54,910 nucleotides of DNA from Fibrobacter succinogenes (GTDB taxonomy: Bacteria; Fibrobacterota; Fibrobacteria; Fibrobacterales; Fibrobacteraceae): positions 1 to 54,910 of the forward strand of contig CADAWC010000021.1 in the NCBI GenBank assembly GCA_902791475.1, written 5' to 3'. Below the pieces are notes generated by a model. It was given only the letters and a program-made list of their open reading frames with translations, did no database searches and was not told the origin of the DNA. Both the position numbers and the translations under genes were made by a program. Shown here in pieces: positions 17,110 to 25,302 of this stretch (position 1 is its first letter; the number at the start of each line of letters is the position of its first letter).

Positions 17110-19668
17110 CTACCCTATAATTTCCAACGCAGCGTATTTGAGGATGATAGTGCGGTTCATGTTCTCGCGATCGAAGCGCACATCGACGCGGGCGTTATCG
17201 CCACTGCCATAAGCCTTCATAATCACACCCGTTCCATACCTGGAATGGCGAACGCGTGCGCCTTCGTGGTACGGATTGTCGTACTCGATTGTCGGACCAG
17301 ACGGAGCAGGCGATTTCACGACCTTCACCGGATTGCGGTAAACAATGTGCTTGTCGTTCTTCTTGATGGATGCTGAAACAGGCGCCGGGCGCGAACCGTA
17401 AGAACCGCCACCGTACGAGTTGCCGGAACCGTTTCCATAACCGCCGCGAGAGCCACCGCCGTACGAATTTCCGCCAAACGAGCGATTGCCATAAGAATTT
17501 CCATAGGAATTGCCCGAGCCAGAGTTTCCATAAGACGGACGAGATCCATAGTTCGACGAGCCGAACGAACCGTAAGACGGCTTAGAGCGCGTATTGCCGA
17601 CAAAATCAGGAACAGACGGACGCGTATTCAAGCACGGCGTAAAGTCGACAACGGACGGATCCAATTCCTTAAGAAAGCGCGACGGCGCAAACGGACGGAT
17701 GTTCCCCTGGAAGAACCTGCGTTCGGCATGGTACAGATAAAGTTTCTTTTCAGCACGGGTGCAGCCCACATAGAACAGGCGACGCTCTTCTTCCATCTGC
17801 TCGTTGATTTCTGCCATCGAGAGCATAGAAGTTCCACGCACGAGCGGGAAGATTTCATCATCGCAGCCCGCCAAGTGAACCGTATTGAATTCCAAGCCCT
17901 TCGCCATGTGGATTGTCATGAGCGTCACGAGGCCCTTCGACGTATCGACCTTCTTGTCGCCATCCGTCAAAAGCGAAATATCCTGCAAGAACGCATCAAG
18001 CGTTGCGCCCGGATGTTCTTCGTCAAATTCGCGGATAGCGTTGATCATTTCGTCCAAGTTCGCAATGCGTTCGTCAGCCGTGATTTCGTCTTCCTTGCGC
18101 AGAAAATCCTTATAGCCCGTATCGTTGATGATATGCTCTGCAAGAATCGGGAGCGGATACTCGCCAGAAGTCATCATGTTCTTCCAGTTCGTCACAAGGT
18201 CCGTAAAAACCTTAAGCTTCGGAGCGCCGCGCCCCGTGCCGTTCGCCTCGGCCAATAAATTGTCCCAGAAAGAACCCTCGCCCGCTTTCACCTTGGCAAG
18301 CACGCCTTCGACAGTCGTCTTGCCGATGGCTCGCGGCGGAGTGTTTATCACGCGTAAGTAGGCAGCATCGTCTTTTTCGTTAGCGAGCACGCGCAAGTAA
18401 GCAAGCACATCCTTGATTTCCTTGCGGTCCCAGAATCTTGTTCCGCCAAAAATCACCGACGGGATGCGCAAATCGTTGAGCGCCTTTTCAAGCACACGCG
18501 ACTGGGCATTCGTGCGGTAGAAAATTGCAGTCTTGGCATAAAAATCAGGACCCGCCTGCGCAATCGTCTTTGCAATGTTCGATGCTTCAGCACGGTCATC
18601 TTCAAAATAGCGCACGTGAATGAGTTCGCCCGCTTCTTCCTTGGAGAACACGTTCTTCTGCATTTCAGCAGGACGGACGTTATGCGCAATCACAGAACCT
18701 GCGCCTTTAACAATGTTTGCGGTCGAGCGGTAATTGCGTTCGAGCTTTACAATCGTCACCGGAGCAAAATCGCGGTGGAAATTGCGAATAATCTTGATGT
18801 TTGCGCCACGCCAGCCATAAATACTCTGGTCGTCATCGCCCACCACCGTTACATTTTTCGTATCCCTGTTGATGAGCAACTTCAAAAGTTCATACTGGAC
18901 GTCGTTTGTGTCCTGGTATTCGTCCACGACAACGTACTGGAAACGTTCTCTCAGCTGTTCCGCCAAATTCGGGACCATCTGCAACATGCGAACCGTATTA
19001 AACAGCAAGTCGTCGAAGTCCATCGCGTTCGATTCCGCAAGCTTTTTCTGATAAGCCGCATAATAGCGGGCCTTGCGTTCTTCGTCAGCAAATTCAGCGT
19101 TCAAAGCAGCCACATCCGGAGTCTGCAAGGTAGCCTTATCACCTTTGTACAAAACCGTATTCTTGAAACGGGAAATCGCGCTGTGTACCTTCTTCAGTTC
19201 TGCAACATCGTAATCATCGCCCAGATCGTCCTTCAAGATTTCCTTGAGAATGCGCTTCTGGTCATCGTCATCATAAATCGAGAAATTCGCATCGAACCAC
19301 TTGCCACCAAGAGCCTTGATCACGGATTCCTTGGCCAAGCAGAGTTTCAAAAGCTTAAGACAAACAGAGTGGAACGTTCCCATCCACGTGAACGGCTTAC
19401 GGCAATTCAAAAGCTTCTGGATACGGTCCTTCATTTCGCGAGCGGCCTTGTTCGTAAAAGTCACCGCCAACACGCGATTGGAATCAATCTTGTGGTACGA
19501 AACCAAATGAGCAATCTTGTAAGTAATGCAACGCGTCTTTCCAGAACCTGCACCGGCCAAAATCAGCATCGGGCCGTTGATTTTCTTCGCGGCAGCGGCC
19601 TGTTCCGGGTTCAACTCTTTATCTAAAACACTATCATCAACAACATTGCATTCTACGAAATCGTCCAT
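17110..19668 (-). CDS. pcrA: UvrD/PcrA-type SF1 DNA helicase with prion-like linker
   Basis: 852 residues. A 3'-5' DNA helicase for repair and replication restart. Motif I is AGAGSGKTRCITYK, motif II is VVDEYQDTN, motif III GDDDQSIYGWRGA, later motifs LERNYRSTANI, TIHMAKGLEFNTVHL and EERRLFYVGCTRA are all intact. Between the helicase core and the tail is a 70-residue linker (about 692-762) made almost only of Gly, Ser, Tyr, Asn and Arg. The last 55 residues form the PcrA C-terminal Tudor-like domain (GARVRHSRYGTGVI). AGGAG precedes the ATG at 19668. Confidence 0.93.
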   Translation of the reverse strand: MDDFVECNVVDDSVLDKELNPEQAAAAKKINGPMLILAGAGSGKTRCITYKIAHLVSYHKIDSNRVLAVTFTNKAAREMKDRIQKLLNCRKPFTWMGTFHSVCLKLLKLCLAKESVIKALGGKWFDANFSIYDDDDQKRILKEILKDDLGDDYDVAELKKVHSAISRFKNTVLYKGDKATLQTPDVAALNAEFADEERKARYYAAYQKKLAESNAMDFDDLLFNTVRMLQMVPNLAEQLRERFQYVVVDEYQDTNDVQYELLKLLINRDTKNVTVVGDDDQSIYGWRGANIKIIRNFHRDFAPVTIVKLERNYRSTANIVKGAGSVIAHNVRPAEMQKNVFSKEEAGELIHVRYFEDDRAEASNIAKTIAQAGPDFYAKTAIFYRTNAQSRVLEKALNDLRIPSVIFGGTRFWDRKEIKDVLAYLRVLANEKDDAAYLRVINTPPRAIGKTTVEGVLAKVKAGEGSFWDNLLAEANGTGRGAPKLKVFTDLVTNWKNMMTSGEYPLPILAEHIINDTGYKDFLRKEDEITADERIANLDEMINAIREFDEEHPGATLDAFLQDISLLTDGDKKVDTSKGLVTLMTIHMAKGLEFNTVHLAGCDDEIFPLVRGTSMLSMAEINEQMEEERRLFYVGCTRAEKKLYLYHAERRFFQGNIRPFAPSRFLKELDPSVVDFTPCLNTRPSVPDFVGNTRSKPSYGSFGSSNYGSRPSYGNSGSGNSYGNSYGNRSFGGNSYGGGSRGGYGNGSGNSYGGGSYGSRPAPVSASIKKNDKHIVYRNPVKVVKSPAPSGPTIEYDNPYHEGARVRHSRYGTGVIMKAYGSGDNARVDVRFDRENMNRTIILKYAALEIIG

Positions 19669-19699
19669 CTAGCACTCCTAGTCGATATACAGATGTGCA

Positions 19700-19935
19700 A
19701 TATAGAAAATAGGTTGTAGGTTTTAGGGGGTAGGCATTAGGAAATAGCCAATGGTTATTGGTTATTGGTTATTGGTCATTGGTCAATGGTCATTAGTTAT
19801 TAGTCGTTGGTTATTAGTTTAGACACTTACAAAAATAGGAGATGCCCGATCAAGTCGGGCATGACAGGACGAAAAGTCCGAGATAACAACGTAATATTTC
19901 CTAAGACCTACAACCAGCCTCCTATAACCTAGCGA
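19700..19935. repeat. Large inverted element built of 7-bp repeats (copy a)
   Basis: From 19702 on, TAGGNNN-type heptamers are followed by about ten tandem copies of a GGTTATT-type heptamer (19752-19820). The opposite-strand TAGGNNN heptamers at about 19895-19932 mirror the first arm, and reach to within five nt of the stop codon of the PilB/GspE gene. The loop contains a separate GGGCATGACA-type palindrome. The element fills the gap between the PilB/GspE stop and the pcrA start. Confidence 0.85.
19842..19862. repeat. Dispersed GATGCCCG/CGGGCATGACA palindrome (copy 1)
   Basis: ATGCCCGA and TCGGGCAT form an 8-bp stem around a 5-nt loop, followed by GACA. Three other copies with the same flanks occur in the window (33198, 33259, 39005). 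Confidence 0.7.
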
Positions 19936-21861
19936 CTATTCATCCGCAGTAGATGCGCCGATGGCCTGTTCCAAAGTGGTCTGGCCCTGGAGCGCCTTGT
20001 TGATGCCATCCATACGGAGCGTAATCATTTCGCAAGACTTGATGGCCTCGCGCTTGATTTCGTCACCGGATGCGCGCTTGATCACGAGGTTACGCACAGC
20101 TTCGTTCGGCACGAGGAACTCGTAAATACCGCAACGGCCCTTGAAGCCCGAACCATCGCACTTTTCGCAACCGCGGCCATGGTAGAACTGCATGTCCGGC
20201 GAGAGGTGGAGTTCATCGCGAAGTTCCTGCGAGATTTCAACCGGCTCCTTGCAGTTTTTGCAAATGCGGCGCACAAGTCGCTGGGCCAAGACACCCTTAA
20301 TTGCAGTAGACACAAGGAACGGTTCCAGTCCCATTTCGAGCAAACGAGGGAATGCACCGGCAGCGTCGTTCGTATGGAGCGTACTGAAGACCAAGTGACC
20401 CGTCAAAGCAGCTTCGATAGCCATTGTCGAGGTTTCTTGGTCACGCATTTCACCGATCATGATCACGTCCGGGTCCTGACGGAGCAAGGCACGAATGCCC
20501 GCCGCAAAGGTAAAGCCTGCGGCATTGTTAATCTGGCCCTGGTTCACACCGTCAATATTCAATTCCACCGGGTCTTCCATCGTCGAGATGTTGATCGTGG
20601 AATCCAAAATTTCTCGAATAGAAGCGTAAAGCGTCGTAGACTTACCGGAACCCGTCGGACCGGTAACGAGCACAATGCCGTTCGGGGCATTAATCGCATC
20701 GATAAACTGCTTGAGCACACGGGCGTCAAAGCCCATTTCACGTAGCGGGAACTGACCCGAATTCGGGTCCAAAATACGCATAACGATCTTTTCGCAGACA
20801 CCGCGCTTACGCAAAGAAATCGGGAACGAGCTCACACGAAGGTCCACTTCGGAGCCCTTGTAACGCACCGTAAAACGTCCGTCCAACGGTTTACGCTTTT
20901 CCGCAATGTCCATCTTGGACAAAAGCTTGATACGCGAAAGAATCTGTGGCATCAAACGTGCCGGAATCGGAGACATCACCTGCAAGTCACCGTCAATACG
21001 GTAACGCAACTTGAGGAACGTCTCTTGCGGTTCAAGGTGAATATCGGAGGCGTGACGGGCAATAGCTTCATGGATCAAGGTCGTCACAATTTTCACGACC
21101 TGGCGGCCTTCTTCGTCGGTCAGTTCCGGTTCATCGCTATTGCCACTTCCACGTTCGACCGTTTCAAGTTCATCCTCGTTAGAACCGCCAATAAGTTCTG
21201 CAAGGGATTCTTCAGCAGGGCCGTGGCCCGCAAAGAGAATATCGATAGTCTTCTTGATGTCCTGTTCAGACGCCATGACCACATCGACATTGCGCTTGAC
21301 CTTAAACTTGATAGAGTCCCTGAGACGCACGTTCGTCGGGTCCGCCATAGCGACCACAAGGGCCTGGCGGGCATCCTTCGACACATAAAGCGGAACAATC
21401 TTGTTCGCACGGCACTGGTCTTCGGGGATAAATTCATAAACCTTTTCATCAAGCTTAATGGCATCGAGCTTGACGTACGGAACCTCGAACTGGCAACAAA
21501 GAATGTCCGTGAGCTTTTTCTCGTCGATAAAGCCCATATCGATAAGCACACGACCCAAGCGCTTGCCGCCAGCAGTCTTTTGCTTTTCAAGAGCCTCGTT
21601 CAACTGTTCCTTAGTAATAAAGCCCTGATCCAGGAGCATTTCACCGATACGTTTCTTGGTGACGCTCTGCATTTGCACACCGAGAATATCGGTCAGCTGT
21701 TCCTGCGAGACCATCCCCGCCTTCACAAGAACCTGGGCAAGAGTCAGCTTCTTGCCTTTTTGCGTCCAAAACTTAACTTCGTCTTCGGCGTACTTTAACT
21801 GATCTTCGTTAATCAGGTTAACGCGAACCAGCAACTGCCCTAAACTATTTGAATCTTTCAT
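19936..21861 (-). CDS. PilB/GspE-type secretion or pilus ATPase
   Basis: 641 residues. The ATG at 21861 overlaps the thiL stop codon (ATGA) and is preferred over an in-frame GTG at 21873. Residues 1-200 contain three MshEN-like segments in a row (LGQLLVRVNLINEDQL, IGEMLLDQGFITKEQL, LGRVLIDMGFIDEKKL). The ATPase core has Walker A GPTGSGKSTTLYA, an Asp box around MEDPVE, Walker B near DPDVIMIGEMRD and a His box TGHLVFSTLHTNDA. A zinc-type tetracysteine CKNC...CEKC follows. It powers type IV pilus extension or type II secretion. The pilM-like genes lie 6.5 kb downstream. Confidence 0.92.
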   Translation of the reverse strand: MKDSNSLGQLLVRVNLINEDQLKYAEDEVKFWTQKGKKLTLAQVLVKAGMVSQEQLTDILGVQMQSVTKKRIGEMLLDQGFITKEQLNEALEKQKTAGGKRLGRVLIDMGFIDEKKLTDILCCQFEVPYVKLDAIKLDEKVYEFIPEDQCRANKIVPLYVSKDARQALVVAMADPTNVRLRDSIKFKVKRNVDVVMASEQDIKKTIDILFAGHGPAEESLAELIGGSNEDELETVERGSGNSDEPELTDEEGRQVVKIVTTLIHEAIARHASDIHLEPQETFLKLRYRIDGDLQVMSPIPARLMPQILSRIKLLSKMDIAEKRKPLDGRFTVRYKGSEVDLRVSSFPISLRKRGVCEKIVMRILDPNSGQFPLREMGFDARVLKQFIDAINAPNGIVLVTGPTGSGKSTTLYASIREILDSTINISTMEDPVELNIDGVNQGQINNAAGFTFAAGIRALLRQDPDVIMIGEMRDQETSTMAIEAALTGHLVFSTLHTNDAAGAFPRLLEMGLEPFLVSTAIKGVLAQRLVRRICKNCKEPVEISQELRDELHLSPDMQFYHGRGCEKCDGSGFKGRCGIYEFLVPNEAVRNLVIKRASGDEIKREAIKSCEMITLRMDGINKALQGQTTLEQAIGASTADE

Positions 21862-22859
21862 AGATGCGACCACGCCTGAGCATTCAGGAGCGCCTTAACT
21901 CCATCTTGCCTTTTCAAATAAACACCTCTACCACATGATACCAAACCGATATCGTGAATTTCGCCCTTTTGGGGCGCCCTTTCTAAATATATACTTTTTG
22001 TAAGATTAGAAGTGAACAGAAGTTCGTATTCTTCGCCCCCATTTAGTGCAAATTGGAGGGGTGAAAGCCCAAAATACCCGCACATATCCAAAACATCGGG
22101 GTCAATAGGCAATTTTTCCTCGTCAATTTCGATAGAAACGCCAGACGAAAGCGCTAGGTGGTTCAATTCGGAACTAAGTCCATCGCTAATGTCCATGCAG
22201 GCGCCTCGCACCCCCTGTTTTACCAGTTGAGCCCCCGCATCCTCGCAAATTTTCGGAGCAAGGTGGTATTCGACGAGCCTCGGGAAGCGTTTTGCCTCTT
22301 CGGGATGGTTCATCAAAATCCAGAGTCCGGCATCGGATTTACCGAGCGTGCCCGCCACAAAAACATGATTCCCCGGTTTTGCAGCACTGCGGAGGAGAGT
22401 CGTTTCGCCATCGGTCGTGCCGAGGAGTGTTGTCGAAAACATCCCGACATCGCCCGAGACCGTATCTCCGCCAATCAGCGTAATTCCCCTTCTCTCAAAG
22501 CCTTGCGCAACCGCTTTTGCAATTCTGTTTCGAGTTTCTTCGCTCCAGTTTTTGTTCACGCAAAGTCCGAACAGCGCAATCTTGGGTCGACCGCCCATGG
22601 AAGACACATCCGAGACGTTGGACACAATGTGCTTCTCGACCGCCTGTTCCGGACTCGACCAGTCCAGGCGGAAGTGCGTGTTCTCGACCGAGAGGTCCTT
22701 GGTCGCAAGCCAGCCATCAAAGATGGCGCAGTCATCCCCCGCCGACAGCCAACCGCGGTGCGTGGGTGGTTCATTTTTTAAGGGCACGACCCCATCCAAT
22801 ATTTTACGGACAAACCGAAATTCACCAAGATCAGGGAAATTCATATTTTTCAAGGACAA
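21858..22859 (-). CDS. thiL: Thiamine-monophosphate kinase
   Basis: 333 residues from a TTG at 22859, which has GGGAG ten nt upstream; an ATG at 22844 lacks a ribosome binding site but is possible. ThiL phosphorylates thiamine phosphate to thiamine diphosphate. SAGDDCAIF, VSNVSDVSSMGGRP, IGGDT and MDISDGLSSEL are the conserved metal- and nucleotide-binding motifs. NGGEEYELLF near residue 280 is also diagnostic. It shares 4 nt with the PilB/GspE gene. No TPP riboswitch is visible in the short leader. Confidence 0.93.
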   Translation of the reverse strand: MSLKNMNFPDLGEFRFVRKILDGVVPLKNEPPTHRGWLSAGDDCAIFDGWLATKDLSVENTHFRLDWSSPEQAVEKHIVSNVSDVSSMGGRPKIALFGLCVNKNWSEETRNRIAKAVAQGFERRGITLIGGDTVSGDVGMFSTTLLGTTDGETTLLRSAAKPGNHVFVAGTLGKSDAGLWILMNHPEEAKRFPRLVEYHLAPKICEDAGAQLVKQGVRGACMDISDGLSSELNHLALSSGVSIEIDEEKLPIDPDVLDMCGYFGLSPLQFALNGGEEYELLFTSNLTKSIYLERAPQKGEIHDIGLVSCGRGVYLKRQDGVKALLNAQAWSHL

Positions 22860-22908
22860 TTCAAATTTTCTCCCAATAATTTAACAATAAACTTTCTATA
22901 CTTTAGGC

Positions 22909-23364
22909 GTGGGACACATATTTTTTATAACGCCATCATCGCCAGGCAGCCTCGATAAGCTGAACCAGTGGACCTTCCGCTGGCTTTTAGAACATGGTAA
23001 CATGGCGGAAGATTCCACCCTCTATACTTGCAATTCCATCGAAAGCGCCCAGAGCCTTTTGGAATCAGCCCTCATCATCGGTCAGTCGCCATCGCTCATT
23101 ATCTTTGACCATGCCGACCACGCTACCGAGAAGAACTTGGCTTTTAGCAAGGAACTCCACAACGGCATTCCCGAATCGTGGATCATCGAAATCATCCCGG
23201 ACGACATGCCGCTCCCCGAAGACTCGAGCGACAACGGAACGTTCTGGATCAGGCGCCCCATCAACGAAGACGAATGGTGCGCTACGCTCGAAAATGTGCT
23301 GCACAAGAACGGCTGCCCGCAGTGGGCCAAGTGGACTCAGCACAAGAGCTACAGAGGATTTTAA
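22909..23364 (+). CDS. Protein of unknown function, possibly a degenerate receiver-like domain
   Basis: 151 residues, starting with GTG at 22909. The pattern of alternating hydrophobic strands and helices, with a strand SLIIFDHADH near the middle and FWIRRPINEDEW near the end, is reminiscent of a CheY-like receiver whose phosphorylation pocket has decayed (no Asp-Asp pair at the N-terminus, Arg-Pro in place of Lys-Pro). This is an inference from pattern only. It diverges from thiL with about 50 nt between starts, and the putative glycosidase gene follows 17 nt downstream, so the two may be cotranscribed. Confidence 0.6.
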   Translation: MGHIFFITPSSPGSLDKLNQWTFRWLLEHGNMAEDSTLYTCNSIESAQSLLESALIIGQSPSLIIFDHADHATEKNLAFSKELHNGIPESWIIEIIPDDMPLPEDSSDNGTFWIRRPINEDEWCATLENVLHKNGCPQWAKWTQHKSYRGF

Positions 23365-23381
23365 AACAGAGGTTTTTAACC

Positions 23382-24362
23382 GTGATTAAAGGCGTTAGCT
23401 ACTTTGGTGTGCGCTCTCCGAAGCTCGCACACGTGGACCTAGTACATATAAAAGAAGCTGGATTTAACGCAGTCCTCCACACGTGGAGTGAAGAAGACCT
23501 GCAATATTACTTTGACACAATGAAGCAGATCGTAAATGATTCTGCAGCAATGGGACTTTCCGTTTACGTAAACCCGTGGGGAGTCGGACGCGTATTTGGC
23601 GGAGAAGCCTATTCGGAACTCACCGCACGCAATCACGACATGTGTCAGGTCGCCATAGACGGGAAACCGAAAGTGGCCGCTTGCCCGAACCACCCGGAGT
23701 TCCGCGCCTACATGCACAAGTGGATTGCAACTGTCTGCGATACAAACGTCTCTACGATTTTCTGGGACGAGCCACACTTTTATTTTGAAAAAGGCGGGCT
23801 TAGCAACTGGAGCTGCCGCTGCGAAAAATGCCGCGCAAAGTTCCGTACAAAGTTTGGTTACGAGATGCCCGCCGAGCTTACGGATGACGTAAAACAGTTC
23901 CGCGAAGAAAGCCTCATTGAATTCTTGGACGAGATGACACAAGATGTCAAAGCGCGCGGCAAACGCAACTGCGTTTGCATGCTCCCGCCGTGGTTCCCGG
24001 CGGGGCTCGACGACTGGAGTCGTGTCGCGCGCCTCGAAGCTGTCGATGAAATCGCAAGCGATCCGTACTGGGAGCGCGGAGCAAGCGAAGAATGGGTCCG
24101 TGAAAAATACCGCGAAACCGCAAATAAGCTCGTCGAAGTCGCAAACCGCTACGGGAAATCCGTACAAATGTGGGTCAAGGCTTACCAGATTGAAGCAGGG
24201 CGCGAAAATGACCTCGCCATCGCCATCGATGAAAGCCGTGCCGCAGGCATCAAGAACATATTTGCCTGGAGCTACCGTGGCACGGAAACATTAAGTTGGC
24301 TGAAAAGCGATAATCCCGACAAAGTTGCAGAGGTATTCCGCACAAAGCTTAAAAATTGCTAA
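23382..24362 (+). CDS. TIM-barrel protein, putative glycoside hydrolase-like
   Basis: 326 residues. The GTG at 23382 is taken as the start because GAGG lies about ten nt before it and the protein then opens in the first barrel strand (IKGVSYFGVRSP). The strand-helix rhythm, aromatic residues at strand ends (TWSEEDLQYY, VYVNPWG, FWDEPHFYF, MWVKAY, FAWSYRG) and the acidic pair D129-E130 suggest a (beta/alpha)8 hydrolase. A CRCEKC triplet at about 145-150 may bind metal. No signal peptide is seen, so it would be cytoplasmic. The exact substrate is unknown. Confidence 0.62.
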   Translation: MIKGVSYFGVRSPKLAHVDLVHIKEAGFNAVLHTWSEEDLQYYFDTMKQIVNDSAAMGLSVYVNPWGVGRVFGGEAYSELTARNHDMCQVAIDGKPKVAACPNHPEFRAYMHKWIATVCDTNVSTIFWDEPHFYFEKGGLSNWSCRCEKCRAKFRTKFGYEMPAELTDDVKQFREESLIEFLDEMTQDVKARGKRNCVCMLPPWFPAGLDDWSRVARLEAVDEIASDPYWERGASEEWVREKYRETANKLVEVANRYGKSVQMWVKAYQIEAGRENDLAIAIDESRAAGIKNIFAWSYRGTETLSWLKSDNPDKVAEVFRTKLKNC

Positions 24363-24402
24363 TTTGTATTTTAAATACAATTATACACCAAGAGGATCTA
24401 AG

Positions 24403-25257
24403 ATGAGAGAAAAAATCATTGGCGCAACGCTTTTACTGGCATCGCTTGCATTTGCTCAATATGAAACAAGCGGCGATTACTTCGGAACAAGCGAACCGAC
24501 AAATTCTACAAGCGCTTTCGAAAGCACTTCTTACTCCACAACTACCGCTCCTGAAAAAAAGGAGAAAAAAGACCCGTACTACCACTCACACAAGGGCTTC
24601 TATTTTTCGACAAGCCTGACGTTTGGTTACACCTATCTCCGCTACAACAACCACGACGTGTATTACGATGGCGTGGAAATCGATGAATACAAGTTTACCG
24701 GTTTCATGACTCCTTATGAAGAAGTCCGCCTCGGTGGTTCCATCGCCAACGTAGCCTCTGTTTACGGTTTATTGGGCTTTGGTATTGGAACAGGAACGTT
24801 CAAAACGGAAAGCATCAACGATAGACATAGCTATGATAGTTACTATAGCTATGACGACGGGTACTACTACAACCAAAGAAAGTACGATGCCATGAGCATA
24901 AAGTTCTATTTCGGTGCGGGCTGTGAATTCTACCCCATCCAAGATATCGACAATCCCATGTACGGATTATTCGTCGGACTTTCTTACGGTCTCGCTGTTG
25001 ATGGAGCATTCTACGAAAAAGTCGATACATCTGATGGATACAAATACGACAAGTCCGAAGGCTTCATCACTGGCGCCTTTAGATTTGAAGTGGGTAAGGA
25101 CTTCTGGTTCAGCAGACGCTGGAGCTTTGGTGTCGCCTTCAACTACACTATTGGTTGGCTTGACCTCGATGACTCTGACTACTATGACAGAAGCTATCAA
25201 GATAGCGAAACTTATGCTCAACACACCTTCGGTTTGACCATCAGACTGTCACACTAA
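24403..25257 (+). CDS. Outer-membrane beta-barrel protein of unknown function
   Basis: 284 residues. The ATG at 24403 follows an AGAGGA ribosome binding site and opens a signal peptide cleaved after LASLAFA. A Ser/Thr-rich linker (residues 20-55) leads into a barrel with many Tyr- and Gly-rich alternating strands (FYFSTSLTFGYTYLRY, YGLFVGLSYGLAVDG, WSFGVAFNYTIGWLDL) and a terminal strand QHTFGLTIRLSH. The Tyr/Asp-rich loops resemble other Fibrobacter surface barrels. A strong terminator follows the stop codon. Confidence 0.75.
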   Translation: MREKIIGATLLLASLAFAQYETSGDYFGTSEPTNSTSAFESTSYSTTTAPEKKEKKDPYYHSHKGFYFSTSLTFGYTYLRYNNHDVYYDGVEIDEYKFTGFMTPYEEVRLGGSIANVASVYGLLGFGIGTGTFKTESINDRHSYDSYYSYDDGYYYNQRKYDAMSIKFYFGAGCEFYPIQDIDNPMYGLFVGLSYGLAVDGAFYEKVDTSDGYKYDKSEGFITGAFRFEVGKDFWFSRRWSFGVAFNYTIGWLDLDDSDYYDRSYQDSETYAQHTFGLTIRLSH

Positions 25258-25273
25258 AAAATTAACCAAGGAC

Positions 25274-25302
25274 GCCCGCTAAAAAAGCGGGCTATTTTTT
25301 TT
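25274..25302 (+). terminator. Intrinsic terminator
   Basis: GCCCGC and GCGGGC form a 6-bp stem with a 7-nt loop followed by TATTTTTTTT. It separates the outer-membrane barrel gene from the convergent esterase gene and could serve both. Confidence 0.85.

Noticed and set aside
19752..19820. CRISPR array
   Set aside because: The repeats are 7 bp in direct tandem with no spacers.
22860..22908. Possible TPP riboswitch upstream of thiL
   Set aside because: The leader is too short (about 50 nt to the divergent gene) and lacks the conserved TPP-riboswitch stems.
23178..23381. N-terminal extension of the TIM-barrel protein from 23178
   Set aside because: The extension overlaps the upstream gene in another frame and is Arg/His-rich without sense; the GTG at 23382 has a ribosome binding site.
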